Source of the DNA: Mytilus californianus | Lineage: Eukaryota > Mollusca > Bivalvia > Mytilida > Mytilidae | Reading direction: 5' to 3' | DNA length: 64,000 bases | Assembly: GCF_021869535.1 (NCBI RefSeq) | Contig: NW_026262599.1 | Span: forward strand, 1 to 64,000 | In this document: positions 25,521 through 37,503 of the stretch, piece by piece | Layout of the letters: every line of letters starts with the position of its first letter | How positions within the stretch are numbered: the first letter of the stretch is position 1 | Program-made: the position numbers and the translations under genes | Notes under the pieces: generated by a model | Databases searched by the model: none | What the model was told of the DNA's origin: nothing | The model's input: the letters and a program-made list of their open reading frames with translations, nothing else

Positions 25521-25789
25521 ATAAACATTGAACGACAAAATTTCTTCTTATGTGACGTTTACATTTTCTGACGTCAGACGCGCGAAGCAATGAATGTGGT
25601 TTTTAATTTGATAGATGCTTTTGTGCTTTTTTGTAAATGATTGTTTGTTTTGATATTGTAACACAGTGATGACTGCTGTACCCATATTTTGACTATTTTA
25701 TTTATTAAGGCTGTTTTGTTCACGCATCGTTGTAAATATAACGGAATTTGATGAGACTGTCGTACAAGTGAGAGGTTTAGCGCTATAAA
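25521..25789. other. intergenic, probable retroelement tail
   Basis: No gene. The sequence GAGAGGTTTAGCGCTATAAA at about 25770-25789 leads into the dispersed repeat that follows. Confidence 0.4.
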
Positions 25790-25975
25790 ACCAGGTTCAA
25801 TCCACCATTTTCTACATTTGAAAATGCCTGTACCAAGTCAGGAATATGACAGTTGTTATCCATTCGTTTGATGTGTTTTGTCATTTGATTTTGCCATGTG
25901 ATTAGGGACTTTCCGATTGAATTTTCCTCGGAGTTCAGTATTTTTGAGATTTTACTTTTTTCCACAAAGTACCCA
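25790..25975 (+). repeat. dispersed repeat (retroelement tail family)
   Basis: Contains ACCAGGTTCAATCCACC, AATGCCTGTACCAAGTCAGG and TTTTCCTCGGAGTTCAGTAT, which I recognise as a common bivalve repeat. A fragment on the opposite strand is at 13655-13730. The 60-residue minus-strand frame is a by-product. Confidence 0.7.
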
Positions 25976-26429
25976 AACTAGCAGGGTAATTGAGTGTCAA
26001 AATATCTTGTCAAGCGTACGGTTGTTTTATCCGACAAGGTAATGACAAAAGCATAAACAGTTTCCCTGATCATAAAAGAATTATATCAGACATGGTTGTG
26101 CTACCTACCGGCAAATATTTTTAACTAACTTGATACGGAAAAATGTTTTAAAAAAGGGTTGAGAGTCGGAAAAGTCGGCCGATTTAATATCTATTTTTTT
26201 TTAATAACTACTGTCTGTCTTTATGAAACAAATATATATAGGGGAATTAGTTAAGGACGATTACTTTTATGGATTCACTCAAAGTTTAAATTCATAATTA
26301 GGTGGTCTGTGCATAATTCCTTTTTGTAATACACTTATTTAAATAAATTCGGTCCTTCCCTAATTTGGTCACCAGCATGGCTAAAGGAATTATTCCCAGA
26401 AAACTTAACATTTAAAACTGCTAATTCAT
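25976..26429. other. intergenic
   Basis: AT-rich DNA with no recognisable gene. Confidence 0.4.
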
Positions 26430-26661
26430 TCAAAGTCACTGGACCATGACCTAGGGGTCAGGGCCTCAAAATAGTCGTCAAATAGATATATGTTCTGATA
26501 GTAATGCAATTTCATACAAAATATCAATGATCTATCACAAGTAGTTCCTATCAAACTAACTTATACAGAAAACTTAACAATTGTGGACGCCACCGCCGTG
26601 GTCGGAAAAGCAATCTCTATGTCTCCTTTTCCGCGACTTTCGTCGCAGGCGGGACAAAATT
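26430..26661 (+). repeat. dispersed repeat, longer copy
   Basis: Shares CTGGACCATGAC, TGTTCTGATAGTAATGCA and CCTATCAAACTA with 23185-23345. It continues into GTGGACGCCACCGCCG and CGCGACTTTCGTCGCAGGCG, a GC-richer end typical of this family. Confidence 0.7.
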
Positions 26662-26765
26662 AATACTGACATGAATGGTCGGATATCAAAAAATAATACT
26701 GACATGAATGGTCAGGTATAAAAAAAAAACTGACATGAATGGTCAGGTATCAAAAAATAATACTG
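26662..26765. repeat. ~34-bp minisatellite, about 3-4 units
   Basis: AATACTGACATGAATGGTC followed by GGATATCAAAA recurs three times, then a truncated unit follows. Confidence 0.85.
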
Positions 26766-26869
26766 AATGGTGAGAAAACGTACATAATAACCCAATTTAG
26801 GATATATACAAATCACAAATCACCCACTTCTGCAAGCACATTTAATCGAAAGCTTGGTACAGAATAAGA

Positions 26870-27400
26870 TTGCCCCTTCTGATAACAGTAATAAGATGAG
26901 ACTGGTTATCCTCTTGTTTAACAAAGAGCCAATACTTGAACAAAACAATTTGTCAACTTTTAATTAGATAAACAAAATAAGTCAAATGTAACTTGCAGAT
27001 GGGTGAACAAATTTCACAAACTGGCATCCCAAATTCAAAAAAGGTTTATATTTTGCTACAAACTGAACACCACGTTTAAAGCATAAGCTTCTTAATCTAG
27101 AATTAATGGTGGTGACAAAATAATCTGTATTCTGAAAATAAAGTAAACGTGGAATAATTGCTTACAGTATGAGGATTAACTAACTTCTCAATTGTAGAAA
27201 TAAGCACATTATAGGCTACATCACAATCAGCAACCTCATAGGTACCAACATTATTGGTTCCTACATGTATCAGAATTATATCTTAATTTACCTGAATTGT
27301 TCCACAATTCAGCAAGTTTATTATTTCCCAAATATTTGCTCCAGGAAAGGATAGCAAATGACTCATTCTAATAGTTTTCACATGATTGGCTATGGGGTCG
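26870..27400 (-). pseudogene. SGNH-hydrolase-like retroelement ORF, decayed
   Basis: On the minus strand one frame gives DPIANHVKTIRM, SFPGANIWEIINLLNCGTIQ, then, after one stop, DIILIHVGTNNVGTYE. GTNN is the Asn block of SGNH/GDSL esterase folds. A few frame changes later come LISTIEKLVNP, LKRGVQFVAKYKPF and CSSIGSLLNKRITSLIL, with further stops. The arrangement matches a retroelement-associated esterase-like ORF I know from bivalve repeats. The catalytic Ser block at the front is not clearly preserved. It is multiply disrupted, so no product is expected. Confidence 0.65.
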
Positions 27401-30400
27401 CATACCAGAGTTTTCGGCAATCAACGGTAGAATGAACAACTTTTATTTCTTTAAATCACGAGTCGAATCAATCAAAATTCGTTGTTCCAATGTAACAAGT
27501 TGTCACGATCATTAGATAAATATAAAGAACCGAAATAATTCGAACAGTATAAAGTCTATTGCTTAAATCTCCAGTCGCCAATTATATATATGTTGTATTA
27601 ATTAAAATTGCACGTTTATTTTGAAATACAGTGTTGTTCACGCTTGAATTTGATCATATACCTTTGTTCTACGAAAAACGTCAAATAAATAGTTAAGGAT
27701 AAATGTGTTTTTTATCATTTTGGAACTCGTCACATGCTTCGTTGACAGGTTAATTAATGATCATAATCAGCCCTTAACTGTAGCTACATTATTAGGAATC
27801 AGTATCACAAAACTTTACTTGTCAGTAAAAGGTAGAACATAATGAAAATAAGAAGAATTTGACCTTACTTGACTTCGCATTTGTTTTTTCCAACACTCGA
27901 GATGTACCTATATAGCATGTGGTGTTGGTTCGAGTTCCATTTTTAAAAACTAGTAGACGGTATCTATAATACTAAAATAACGAGGTCCAATTTGTTAGCC
28001 GGCATGACGTAAAAACGACGAATCAAAGAATTCAACTTTATATATAACTAATATAGGACAATGGTGTTGATTAAAAATTACACCATTCCAGGCCATTTTG
28101 TTTTCCACATAATTGATCATAATTAACATTACCAATAATTAACAAGTTCCGGGTCGAATCCGATACCGATACCAATAGTATATGTCACATGCAGTTTCCG
28201 GTTGTATGTATGTTATGTATTTTGCTCCTTTGATATGAGCATCACCATAGGATATGGTGTAAAGGAGGACATTTAACACACTGTATCGGTACAGATTTAA
28301 TGTGAGCATTTCACTTCCCAGTTTCCCAGCGTGGTCGTGACGGGTTTAACTACCAGAAAGTTAACGTCCCCCAAAAACAATAAGTACAATGCAATAAAAC
28401 ATATGAACATACTTTCGCCTGATTCGCTCATCCTCAAAATATATAATTTGAAAAATATAAAAACAATTATATACAAAATAAGGGATAACGTTGTAGTAAG
28501 AAAACCATGACGGGATAAAAAAAAAATAGAATTTGAAGGCAGAGAAAATTGTGCACCTTATAATCAGCATGACTTTATCAGATGACAATACCAATACTAA
28601 AAATCCAGGATAAAAATAAGGCGTTGGTACTTTAATTCAGTCACGGACAGCGGGTGTGTTCTAGTTATTTATAAAAATAGTGCACAATATCTACATGTCA
28701 AGAATAAAGTGAGTTACTTTCCCTTAATTTACAATAAATATGTATTTGATAATTAAATCAATAAAAATAAGAAAATTTTTAATACAATTTGTAAAGACAA
28801 ATTATGTTTAGTTTTTTTAAGTAAACTAGTAGAATTTTAAGGTTTATTGTTATATAAATTGAAAATTTTTCGTGTAAAAGATACCGTACCTTACCTTACA
28901 GATAATGGATTCATGAGCAGATTTGTTTTTATAAAATGCTGTTAATTAAAACTTAACTAAATGATTTTTCTGTTTCGAGTGTCATAATTTGACACTCATG
29001 TCTACAAGTAACGGTGTTCTCGTACAAATACACAGTAGGTACGAAATATAATGACTGGTAGGTATACTATGTATTTGTGAAGAGGAGAATGAAAACTAGT
29101 TCGTGAACTTAATAAGACTGGATGGACTCTCCATATCCTTTATTTTATACTGATATATCCAGTTAATTATTAGAGTTAAATAAAAGAAATGGAACCCTTT
29201 ATTAAAGAAGGTCAAATTGGTCCAGTTTGTATATTTGAATTGTTTCCATCTGTTTTTATAGCCTTTGAAAGTTTACCGTAAGTGCATAATTTAGGTGTCT
29301 GCATCTAATATATGTGTTAATACTCCAATTATAGTATAGGGCTTCAAGATTTTGTAAACTTTTAAATCAAAGACAAATTTTCACAACATACATGTAGCAG
29401 TTAATGGTGGATGCAAAAATATTTTGATCTATTTTATGCATAAGCATTAATTCCACCGAAAGAAAGATAAACAATCTTTTTATAGCATTAATTCGCATCT
29501 CTGACCTGGCAACAGTTTTTGGGAAACATCCTAAAAATAGGCAATATTCTTATCGAAAAGAGAAAGTCCGATACAACGTGTTTTTATCTTGAAAACGTAT
29601 AGAGCATAACTATTTGATACATCATATTGCTTCAGATGTAAGCTACATTTTCATATATATAACATGAAAAAATTAGAGTACCAAAAATAAAATTTATATG
29701 TGGGTCAAGTGAGATACCTTTCTAATGATTCATAACAAGATAGTAAGTGTGTTTGAATATTTTTTTTTTACCAAAAGCACTTGATGAAAGATTTAACTTG
29801 TTGACCTTTTTGTGGAAAACGAATTATTAAAATAAAAATATTTAAAGATTTTTCAACTTTTAAAAATCCCCCACCACCCCCTTGACAACAATCAGGCAAT
29901 AGGCATAAAAGTGCCTCAAATTATCATGCTTTGTAGCTAGTAGATACATTTGTCTTTTCGAAATAAAAATGTTCATATATGGGTCTTTATAATTCGTTTC
30001 AATTTTGGATAAACTTGTAGATTTTTAAGTGCTATAAATTGACAGCGCGTCATCTCTACAGGTGGCTTTCATTTTCACGATTGAAAAAAAAAAATTAAGT
30101 GGTGTAATGGGAATAATAATTTTGACGAAGTAGAATCCTGGCTGTAATCAGACAAGGTCAGATAAAGATTAAATTTATGATAATACATGTTATAAAACAC
30201 TTGAGGTCAAGTTAATTCATTAATACTTCAGCTGTAAATTCAAATTGTACACATACATGTATGGTCCTACATCCTGTCGATACTGATTATGTTGGCATTG
30301 CACACAGACATTTTTTTTCAAGACTGTTTGTGACGTCTTAACTTAATCCATTGGATCAGATGTGTATCGATTGATTTTAGTATAGGAAACATGATTTATT

Positions 30401-31420
30401 TAAAAAAAAAAGTAATTTGCTTTGAACTAGCATTCAGTTACTTTGTGTCTTGATTTGTCTTTATTTTTATTTTGATATCAACACTTGATCGGTGACGTAC
30501 TAACTCACTACTACAGTGCAAATATAAAAATATTCCATTTACAGCAACGTTTCCAGGCAACAAGCATAAGCACGACTTAATTGCGCCTAAAAAAGAGTAT
30601 TTGGCAAGTAAAAAATTGTGATAATGAAAATAATACTTTATAAATTTCGTGCGTTCTGAGCGCTTTACATTCATTAGGCCTAGCTGAATATTCAAACCTT
30701 AACATTTGAAAGCTAGGTATTATAAATAATATAGTACGGTGACAAGTAAGGTAAATTAAAAAAAAATTAATGGACCGAAATACCTCACGGGTAATTTTGG
30801 TCTTATTTTTGAAGATAAATATAATACCCTTTGAATAAGGCATGTCGTAGAGTGCAAAAATGGGTGCAGATTTTTGTTAAATTGGGTCAAAGGTCAAAAA
30901 GGGGTAATTTTAAAAAATCGCATTTTTTTTAATTTTTGACAATTTTTCGGTAGTCCCTCATGATCATGATAACTGAAAAAATTTTCTATAGATGCATGCT
31001 CTGGGAATGCCCCACGAATTCCGCTAGTGATATGTATGCCTGATTGCCAGAAATTAGTGATTTATACCCTCGCTTCCAACATGTAAGAAAAGAGGGAAAA
31101 AATATCTTTATCTATGAAAATTATCGACAAAAAATATTCATATTTAATATTTAGCTATGCAATAATATGTTACAACATATCAAGATATTTTTTTAAATGC
31201 CATAAAAAAAAGGGGAGAAATAATTACTGTAAAGTTAACACCCGGTCCATGATTTAATGAAAAAAATAAATCCGCGATAAATTGACTTTTCACTGAAACA
31301 GATGTGTCAACATTAGAACAAGCTAGATTGACAAATTTTTATACATGCATGAGTTTTTTTTCGACGCCTTGTAATTGTCTTTTTTGCCAATTTCGTTTGA
31401 AGAAGACGTGCCGCATCCCA
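27401..31420. other. intergenic, 4 kb
   Basis: AT-rich with no supported gene. The motif AAATCTCCAGTCGCCAATTA at about 27567 is shared with about 23145. Positions 27960-28260 (with GGGTCGAATCCGATACCG) look like a dispersed element of bivalve type, but termini are not visible. A small hairpin, GAGTGTCA/TGACACTC, lies at 28977-28997. Short frames at 28361-28594 and 30438-30843 are AT-rich and unconvincing. Confidence 0.4.
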
Positions 31421-31708
31421 TTAGAGCGCGTGAGCAGCTGGTGGTTTGCCAGACATCAGTGGTCCAATAACTAAAAAAGAGTTGCATATGTCGTGAACGG
31501 GTAAAACCGACTTGCGTCTTTGGTCAGTCTGAAACCACAATTCATCATGTTTGACATCTGAGGAAAATACCTTATTAGAAATAAAACATAAGTGTCTTGA
31601 TTTTAATAATATAATGCAACCCCTGGAATAACTTTTTACCATCATTCTGTTCATTAACAAACAGAGGCGGTCATCAAGAGTAATTCTTATATCTGACTCT
31701 TCAGTCAA
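31421..31708 (-). CDS. hypothetical coding fragment, possible terminal exon
   Basis: A 95-codon frame that is richer in charged and Cys/Trp residues than the surrounding AT-rich frames. It includes LDDRLCLLMNRMMVKSYSRG, DELWFQTDQRRK and VLPVHDICNSFLVIGP, and it ends at its own stop. Its base composition is less AT-rich than its surroundings. I do not recognise a family. The Met is not supported as a true start; a splice acceptor such as GACTGAAG just upstream could make this a last exon. It could equally be a relic of a mobile element or a chance frame. Confidence 0.3.
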   Translation of the reverse strand: MTEESDIRITLDDRLCLLMNRMMVKSYSRGCIILLKSRHLCFISNKVFSSDVKHDELWFQTDQRRKSVLPVHDICNSFLVIGPLMSGKPPAAHAL

Positions 31709-32074
31709 TTACATGCATGCAGGGCCTGCGCAAAATTGCTTCACAGTCTATAGATTTTGAAAAGATCCCGCTAGGAATATTTCCTCATGTTCTTACAAAT
31801 CAAAATCAGTGTAGTGTGAGAGTGCATATTCACCTACAAATCTTATCAACCCCTGTTTTTTATTTAGGTGCACAAAGAAATTTCTAATTGATATGCATTC
31901 AATAACTTGAAGAACCTTAGATCTTCCACCATTTAAAATGATGCATTCACCGTATCCATTTTCCCATTTAACTCCTTAATCTTTTTGCTAATTTTGTAGA
32001 ATGGTCTACATCATATCGACCAAACATGTCCACGACACACCCGAAGTTAGAGCCAAGTTATATATATATATAAA
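31709..32074. other. intergenic
   Basis: AT-rich DNA that ends in a TA run bordering the satellite composite. Nothing is recognised. Confidence 0.4.
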
Positions 32075-32083
32075 TATAAACCC

Positions 32084-32672
32084 GAAGGCAAATATAATAC
32101 AAGCCCAAACGAAAAAATATAAACAAGTCTAAATTGAAAACAACGTTCAAACCTATGATTGCGTTGGATAAAAACCGCAATTTTTATACGTGTGCATGCA
32201 AAACAAATTTCTTGTTAGAGGGGTCTAAATACAGCACAAACAACATTTTCCAACAGACCAAAAAAGTGAAAAAGTATATTTTAACAAAACGCATTTGACT
32301 AACAGGTCGAACAACAAATGTTCTTAAACCCTGCTGACTGCCATTGGCGATTGCCAAATAAACGGATCACCGATGTAATAAATGGATCTTAATTATAAAT
32401 TTAATACTAAACAGAAAACAATAAACTTGCGGAAAAGATGGTATACCGCAAACAAAAGGTTCAAAGTTTTTTTTACACCATATCCGGATTTTGACAATTA
32501 ATGTCTCTTCAGTGATGTTAGGAATCGAAACGGTATTTGGAAAGCCATACAATTTAACTCAATTTAGGAAAGACTCTTGAATTTTGAGGAGTCAAAATAG
32601 GATGAACGGATCATATAAACCCGAAGGCAAATATAATACAAGCCCAAACGAAAAAATATAAACAAGTCTAAA
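32084..32672 (-). repeat. 539-bp ribozyme satellite, inverted portion, left part
   Basis: About 1.1 monomers of the satellite seen at 37501-43774, in the opposite orientation. It is interrupted at 32672 by the foldback-like element and resumes at 37325-37503. The left border lies in TATATATAAATATA. Confidence 0.95.
32475..32518 (-). ncRNA. hammerhead ribozyme copy, core-mutated
   Basis: The minus strand shows ACATCA, CTGAAGA, GACA-TTAAT-TGTC, then AAAA in place of GAAA, then TCCGGATA and TGGTGT. Loss of the invariant G12 predicts little or no self-cleavage. Confidence 0.75.
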
Positions 32673-33147
32673 TATGGCATGTTATTGGTTGCAAAAATTT
32701 GATATTTTTCATTTAAATGCAATATTTTTTATTTAATTGATATATTTCTTCATTTAAATGCAATATTTTTTTATTTGAATGGTATATTTTTTCATTTAAA
32801 TGGTATATTTTTTCATTTAAATGTAATATTTTTTATTCAAATGGTATAATTTGTCATTCAAATGCAATAATTTTTATTCAATTGGTATAACTTGTCATTT
32901 TAATGCAATATTTTTTATTCAATTGGTATAGTAGTTTTTTATTTATATGCAATAACTCAGGCTGCATTATGGGAAATTCTTTGACGTCATAAGGTCAAAT
33001 TTGCAACAAATTTTGTGATTGGTCGGTAATTGTTTGGATACTCCCCTTTCTTTCTAAACATAAGTGAACAAGAATTAAAAAAACGCGTCAGAATATCGCC
33101 CCTCAAACTAAATCTGGCGTTCGTGCGAGTCCTGCACTGGCTGTTAA
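32673..33147 (+). repeat. left inverted terminus of foldback element
   Basis: Positions 32715-32955 are tandem ~20/40-bp units such as CATTTAAATGCAATATTTTT alternating with ATTTAATTGGTATA variants. A non-repetitive portion then runs to 33147. Confidence 0.85.
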
Positions 33148-33319
33148 AATCTTCTGGTCCTAACTATTATTTCTATTGCAAAATTTCGATGGTCAAAACG
33201 TTCGGACCACAACTTTTCAAAAACTTTCATTGTATATGGATCTATATGCAAGTATATCGGTTTTTTTTTAATAGATTAGACGGCACCGTTGGTTTTCCCG
33301 TTTGAATGGTTTTACACTA

Positions 33320-33475
33320 GTTATTTTTGGGGGGCCCTTTATAGCTTGCTGTTCGGTGTGAGCCAAGGCTCCGTGTTGAAAACCGTACTTTGACCTATAA
33401 TGGTTTACAAATTATGACTTGGATGGAGAGTTGTCTTATTGGCACTCATACCACATCTTCTTATATCTATATACA
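33320..33475 (+). repeat. dispersed repeat copy 1 (GGAGAGTTGTCT family)
   Basis: TTTATAGCTTGCTGTTCGGT, CGTACTTTGACCTATAATGG, then GGAGAGTTGTCTTATTGGCA and TCATACCACATCTTCTT. This family recurs at 33735, 34185, 50490 (minus), 56825 and 59465 (minus). Confidence 0.8.
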
Positions 33476-33734
33476 ACGTAAACCAGACGTTTCTCAGACT
33501 GTTTTCTTTTTTAATAAATCCTTTGCCGCGCGTTGTGTACTGATTGATACTTCAGTCTGGGAGAACAAGATTTATTTCAGTACTAGTTGTTACTAGCTTT
33601 AAGCAAACTTTCACTGAGTAATTGAAAATACTCTAATGTCGGTGCTTTGTGTCTATTGTCTTAATTTTAGTTTTTTTTGTGTGTCTCGTACCGATCTTTT
33701 GACTAATTGCAACTGATTAGTGCAGGTTGTTCTT

Positions 33735-34170
33735 TTATTGTACTGTTACACCACTGTCCAAGCTTCGGGATGGGTTGAGTGCTCACAAACATGTTGTTGT
33801 ACTGTTACACCACTGTCCCAGGTTAGGGGGAGGATTGGGATCCCGCTAACATGTTTAACCCTGCCATTTCTGTATGTATGTGCTTGACCCAAGTCAGGAG
33901 CCTGTAATTCAGTAGTTGCCGTTTGTTGCTGTGTTATACATATTTGTGTTTCGTTCATTTTTTGTACATTAATTCGGCCGTTAGTTTTTTCGTTTGAATT
34001 GTTTTACATTTGTGATTTCGGGGCCTTGTATAGCTGACTATGCGGTGTAGGCTTTGCTTATTGTCGAAGGCCGTACGGTGACTTATAGCTGTTGATTTCT
34101 GTGTAATATGGTCTCTTGTGGAGAGTTGTCTCATTTACAATCATACCACATCTTCGTTTTTATATCAACC
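33735..34170 (+). repeat. dispersed repeat copy 2, longest
   Basis: Starts with two copies of TACTGTTACACCACTGTCC. It continues through CAAGTCAGGAGCCTGTAATT and GGCCGTACGGTGACTTATAG to GGAGAGTTGTCTCATTTACA and CATACCACATCTTCGTTTT. I recognise it as a very common bivalve repeat; the parent element is unknown to me. The 70-residue minus-strand frame is a by-product. Confidence 0.8.
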
Positions 34171-34184
34171 TTACCATATTCTTT

Positions 34185-34490
34185 ATTTGCCTGTCCCAGG
34201 TCAGGAGCCTGTAATTTAGTGGTTGTCGTTGGTTCATGTCTCGACTCATATTTGATATTTTGTAAATTGTTTTGTTATGTATAATTAGGCCATTAGTTTT
34301 TTCGTTTGAATTGTTCACACTTTTCATATCGGGCCTTTTATAGACGACTTTACAGTATCAGGTTTTTGTCATTGTTGAAAGCCTTACGATTGTCTATAAT
34401 TGCTTACATCCACTTCATATTTGAACTCCGGTGGATAGTTGCCTTATTAGAAATCATATCCCATCCCATCTCTTCGTTTTTATATTATAT
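34185..34490 (+). repeat. dispersed repeat copy 3, diverged
   Basis: CTGTCCCAGGTCAGGAGCCT and GTGGATAGTTGCCTTATTAG mark a more diverged copy directly after copy 2. Confidence 0.75.
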
Positions 34491-34766
34491 ACCTGACTTC
34501 TAAATTCGTGTTTTTCTGAACAAGCATGAAATATTTGTCACTGGGCGTTAAAAATTAGCAACAAACATTCAATCAATTTAAAATTGTGTTAAATAAGTGG
34601 AAACCCATTTGATATTTATCTATTTGTTGGGGTGGGGGACAGAAGGATTTCATATATGAATATGGCTGCCTGATAAGAGCTGAAAAATAGGCATGATTAG
34701 CGACAGATTAGCGACAGATTAAAATGCATAATACCCTCTCTTCCCTTCCCCATCCTTCATCTATAA

Positions 34767-34830
34767 ATTTAAACTGACCACCACGGAATAGCCCAATAGT
34801 GTTCAAAGTAGCGTTAAACACCAATCAATC
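34767..34830 (+). mobile_element. SINE 3'-end fragment
   Basis: ACCACGGAATAGCCCAATAG, then AGCGTTAAACACCAATCAAT, matches the 3' end and tail of the SINEs at 11792 and 59760. Head and body are missing. Confidence 0.8.
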
Positions 34831-36801
34831 AAAATCCCTTCCCTAGAATATCAAATAATCGTCCCTTAACTGTTATTGTCCGACGGTGTAGTTCTTATAT
34901 TTATCCAGCTTATCGTCCTACAGGGATGTCCTACTAAGGCTGTCATACAATACAAACGTTTATAACACAGCTCACATTCTAATATATCTGCATTCATAAA
35001 TTTATTAGTCATTTAGACTAAACGACGACATATGTTTGTTATGTGCCTCTGCCGTCTAAACAACCTATCAAAAAAGAATAGGTGGAAGAGAGCCAGAAGA
35101 TCTTCCCAATGCAAAAAAAAAAAAAAACAGAAATGGACTTCTTCTGGCTCACTACCGAAGAACAAAAAAACGCGCCCCATTAATATGTTTTAAAAACGCC
35201 TTGTCCCTACCCTTTTTTCCAAAAAATTGGCATTGTTAAATATATATACATATATATAATCATCATTACAATGCTATTGTATTTTTATAAGACCTACTTT
35301 ATTACATGATCTGGGACTAATGACATCTATCTATGAGTCCAAGCATACAGTAAATTATTATAATATGAATATGTTTCTTGTTTTAATAACCACATATGAT
35401 GCTATGCATGAGTCACCATTTATCAGGACAGGGAATTGGGTTTACATAGAGAGAATAATGTGCAAAAATAGATAAGGGGCGGGACCAAACCTATAGATAA
35501 CATAATAAAGAAATGATGAAATATAAAGAATACGTTGATTGTTTTTTGGTTGCCTTATGTCCAGTGGCAAATATTTCACGCATGTTTAAGACAAATATAA
35601 TAGAGATCAAAGGATAAAGAAAAGAGTTAAATGGTAAAAACTAAAAGATTTAGAATTATAGAAACGATCTTTGATCTGAACCCCTCCTTCTCCCCTCACA
35701 CACACACCATACCATTACTGCCAATACTCGCATATATACATCTCTATACAAATATCTAAATCTGAACCCCCTCCCCCCTAGACACCGAGGTTCTGGATCC
35801 GCCCCTGTTAAATGTATCTTATTATATACATTTTGTACGGGTCTAGATAATAGCTAAACGTACAATCCTACAATTTGTTGGATACAAATCATTAGAGATT
35901 TGTATCTAATTATATTATATACTATGTCACAAAATAAATTTACTTGTACAACACCCCCACCCCCCCCCCCCCCCTTTCCCAATGCAGTATTGAAAAGTAA
36001 ATCAATTAAAAGTCCTGAAGAAAAAATATGTTTTGAAATATGCCCTGCATACTTATTTATGCAAAGACATATAGTAGCTATTGAATTACTGTGGGGCTTG
36101 AAAAAAAAAATATATTTAAGGGATTCGGAGATGGGAACAGTAAATAAAGCTCAGCAACGAATCCTAAATGTAAAATGATATGCGGTATAAGACATGAGAG
36201 CACATATTATAGATAGTCCAAAATATGAAGTTCACGCCTTCATATACAGTGTACGTCCTATGTCATAGGACTATTGTTGTAACATGGGTTAGTACATTTG
36301 TAACTGGTTCCAATTTATCCCGAATTGTCTTTATTAAAGAATTAGTTCCGGAGTATCACAGCTCAGGTCTCTTCTTGTGGGTCTCTGTGAGCTGGTTCTG
36401 CTGTCGTAATTAGGTGATTTTTTTTCTACATGTAGCAAAAAAAGAGGGGACTTAGTCCAAATAATTATAACGTCCTGGAAGGCTTTTTATTCTTTTTTAT
36501 GTTTGCCTTCCTGCAATGTCTCTGAGGATCAAGAAAAGTAAAAAATGATATACTAGTAGCATCAGAGAACGTCATGATTACATGTATCTGGACTTAGAGG
36601 GGGAAAAGGGGGAGGCTAGCTATGTATGTTTTTTTATTTCAATGTGTAGACTGTAGGGGAGTTTCTTCAGAAAGGGTTTTCATTGGAGGCGTTTTTGCCA
36701 TGCACGCAGGTATCTGTTTCTATCCATGAACAGGTTGTGTGTCAAATTAATTATTATTACTTGTCACTCGCATTTTTGGCTCGACCTGTCCATTATTGGC
36801 A
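34831..36801. other. interior of foldback element, no gene
   Basis: AT-rich DNA with a long C run at 35952-35972 and an inverted pair GAGCCAGAAGA/TCTTCTGGCTC near 35091-35150. The frames here show no domain. Confidence 0.45.
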
Positions 36802-37318
36802 TTAACAGCCAGTGCACGAACTCGCACAAACGCCAGATTTAGTTAGAGGGGTGATATTCCGACGCGTTTTTTTCATTGTTGGTCACTCATGTTTAGAAAG
36901 AAAGGGAAGAAATCCAAACAATTACCGACCAATCACAAACGTTGTTTCAAATTTGACATTGTGACGTCAAAGAATTTCCCATAATGCAATTATTGCATAT
37001 AAATAAAAAAAACTACTATACCAATTGAATAAAAAATATTGCATTAAAATGACAAGTTATACCAATTGAATAAAAAATATTGCATTTGAATGACAAATTA
37101 TACCATTTGAATCCAAAAATATTGCATTCAAATGAAAAAATATACCATTAAAATGAAAAATTATACAATTTGAATAAAAAATATTGCATTTAAATGAAAA
37201 AATATACCATTTAAATAAAAAAAATATTGCATTTAAAATGAAGAAATATACCTATTAAATAAAAAATATTGCATTTAAATGAAAAATATCAAATTTTTGC
37301 AACCAATACCATGCCATA
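36802..37318 (-). repeat. right inverted terminus of foldback element
   Basis: The complement of 32673-33147 with scattered differences and about two extra minisatellite units, hence longer. Confidence 0.85.
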
Positions 37319-37324
37319 TCTAAA

Positions 37325-37503
37325 TTGAAAACAACGTTCAAACCTATGATTGCGTTGGATAAAAACCGCAATTTTTATACGTGTGCATGCAAAACAAATT
37401 TCTTGTTAGAGGGGTCTAAATACAGCACAAACAACATTTTCCAAAAGACCAAAAAAGTGAAAAAGTATATTTTAACAAAACGCATTTGACTAACAGGTCG
37501 AAC
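37325..37503 (-). repeat. 539-bp satellite, inverted portion, right part
   Basis: Continues the minus-strand monomer interrupted at 32672. It meets the plus-strand array at a 3-bp shared AAC (37501-37503). Confidence 0.93.

Larger units (their letters stand above)
32673..37318. mobile_element. 4646-bp foldback-like transposon inserted in the satellite
   Basis: The ends are TATGGCATG...CATGCCATA, flanked on both sides by TCTAAA (32667-32672 and 37319-37324). Removing the element and one TCTAAA restores the satellite sequence seen at 32127. The inverted termini are long, about 475 bp on the left (32673-33147) and about 517 bp on the right (36802-37318). They include a tandem-repeat zone and a unique part with ATGGGAAATTCTTTGACGTC and GTGATTGGTCGGTAATTGTT. 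No transposase is visible inside, only other repeats, so it is non-autonomous or a foldback derivative. The superfamily is unassigned. Confidence 0.9.

Noticed and set aside
25783-25965. 60-residue minus-strand protein
   Set aside because: It is the antisense of a dispersed repeat tail. Similar frames arise wherever the repeat occurs.
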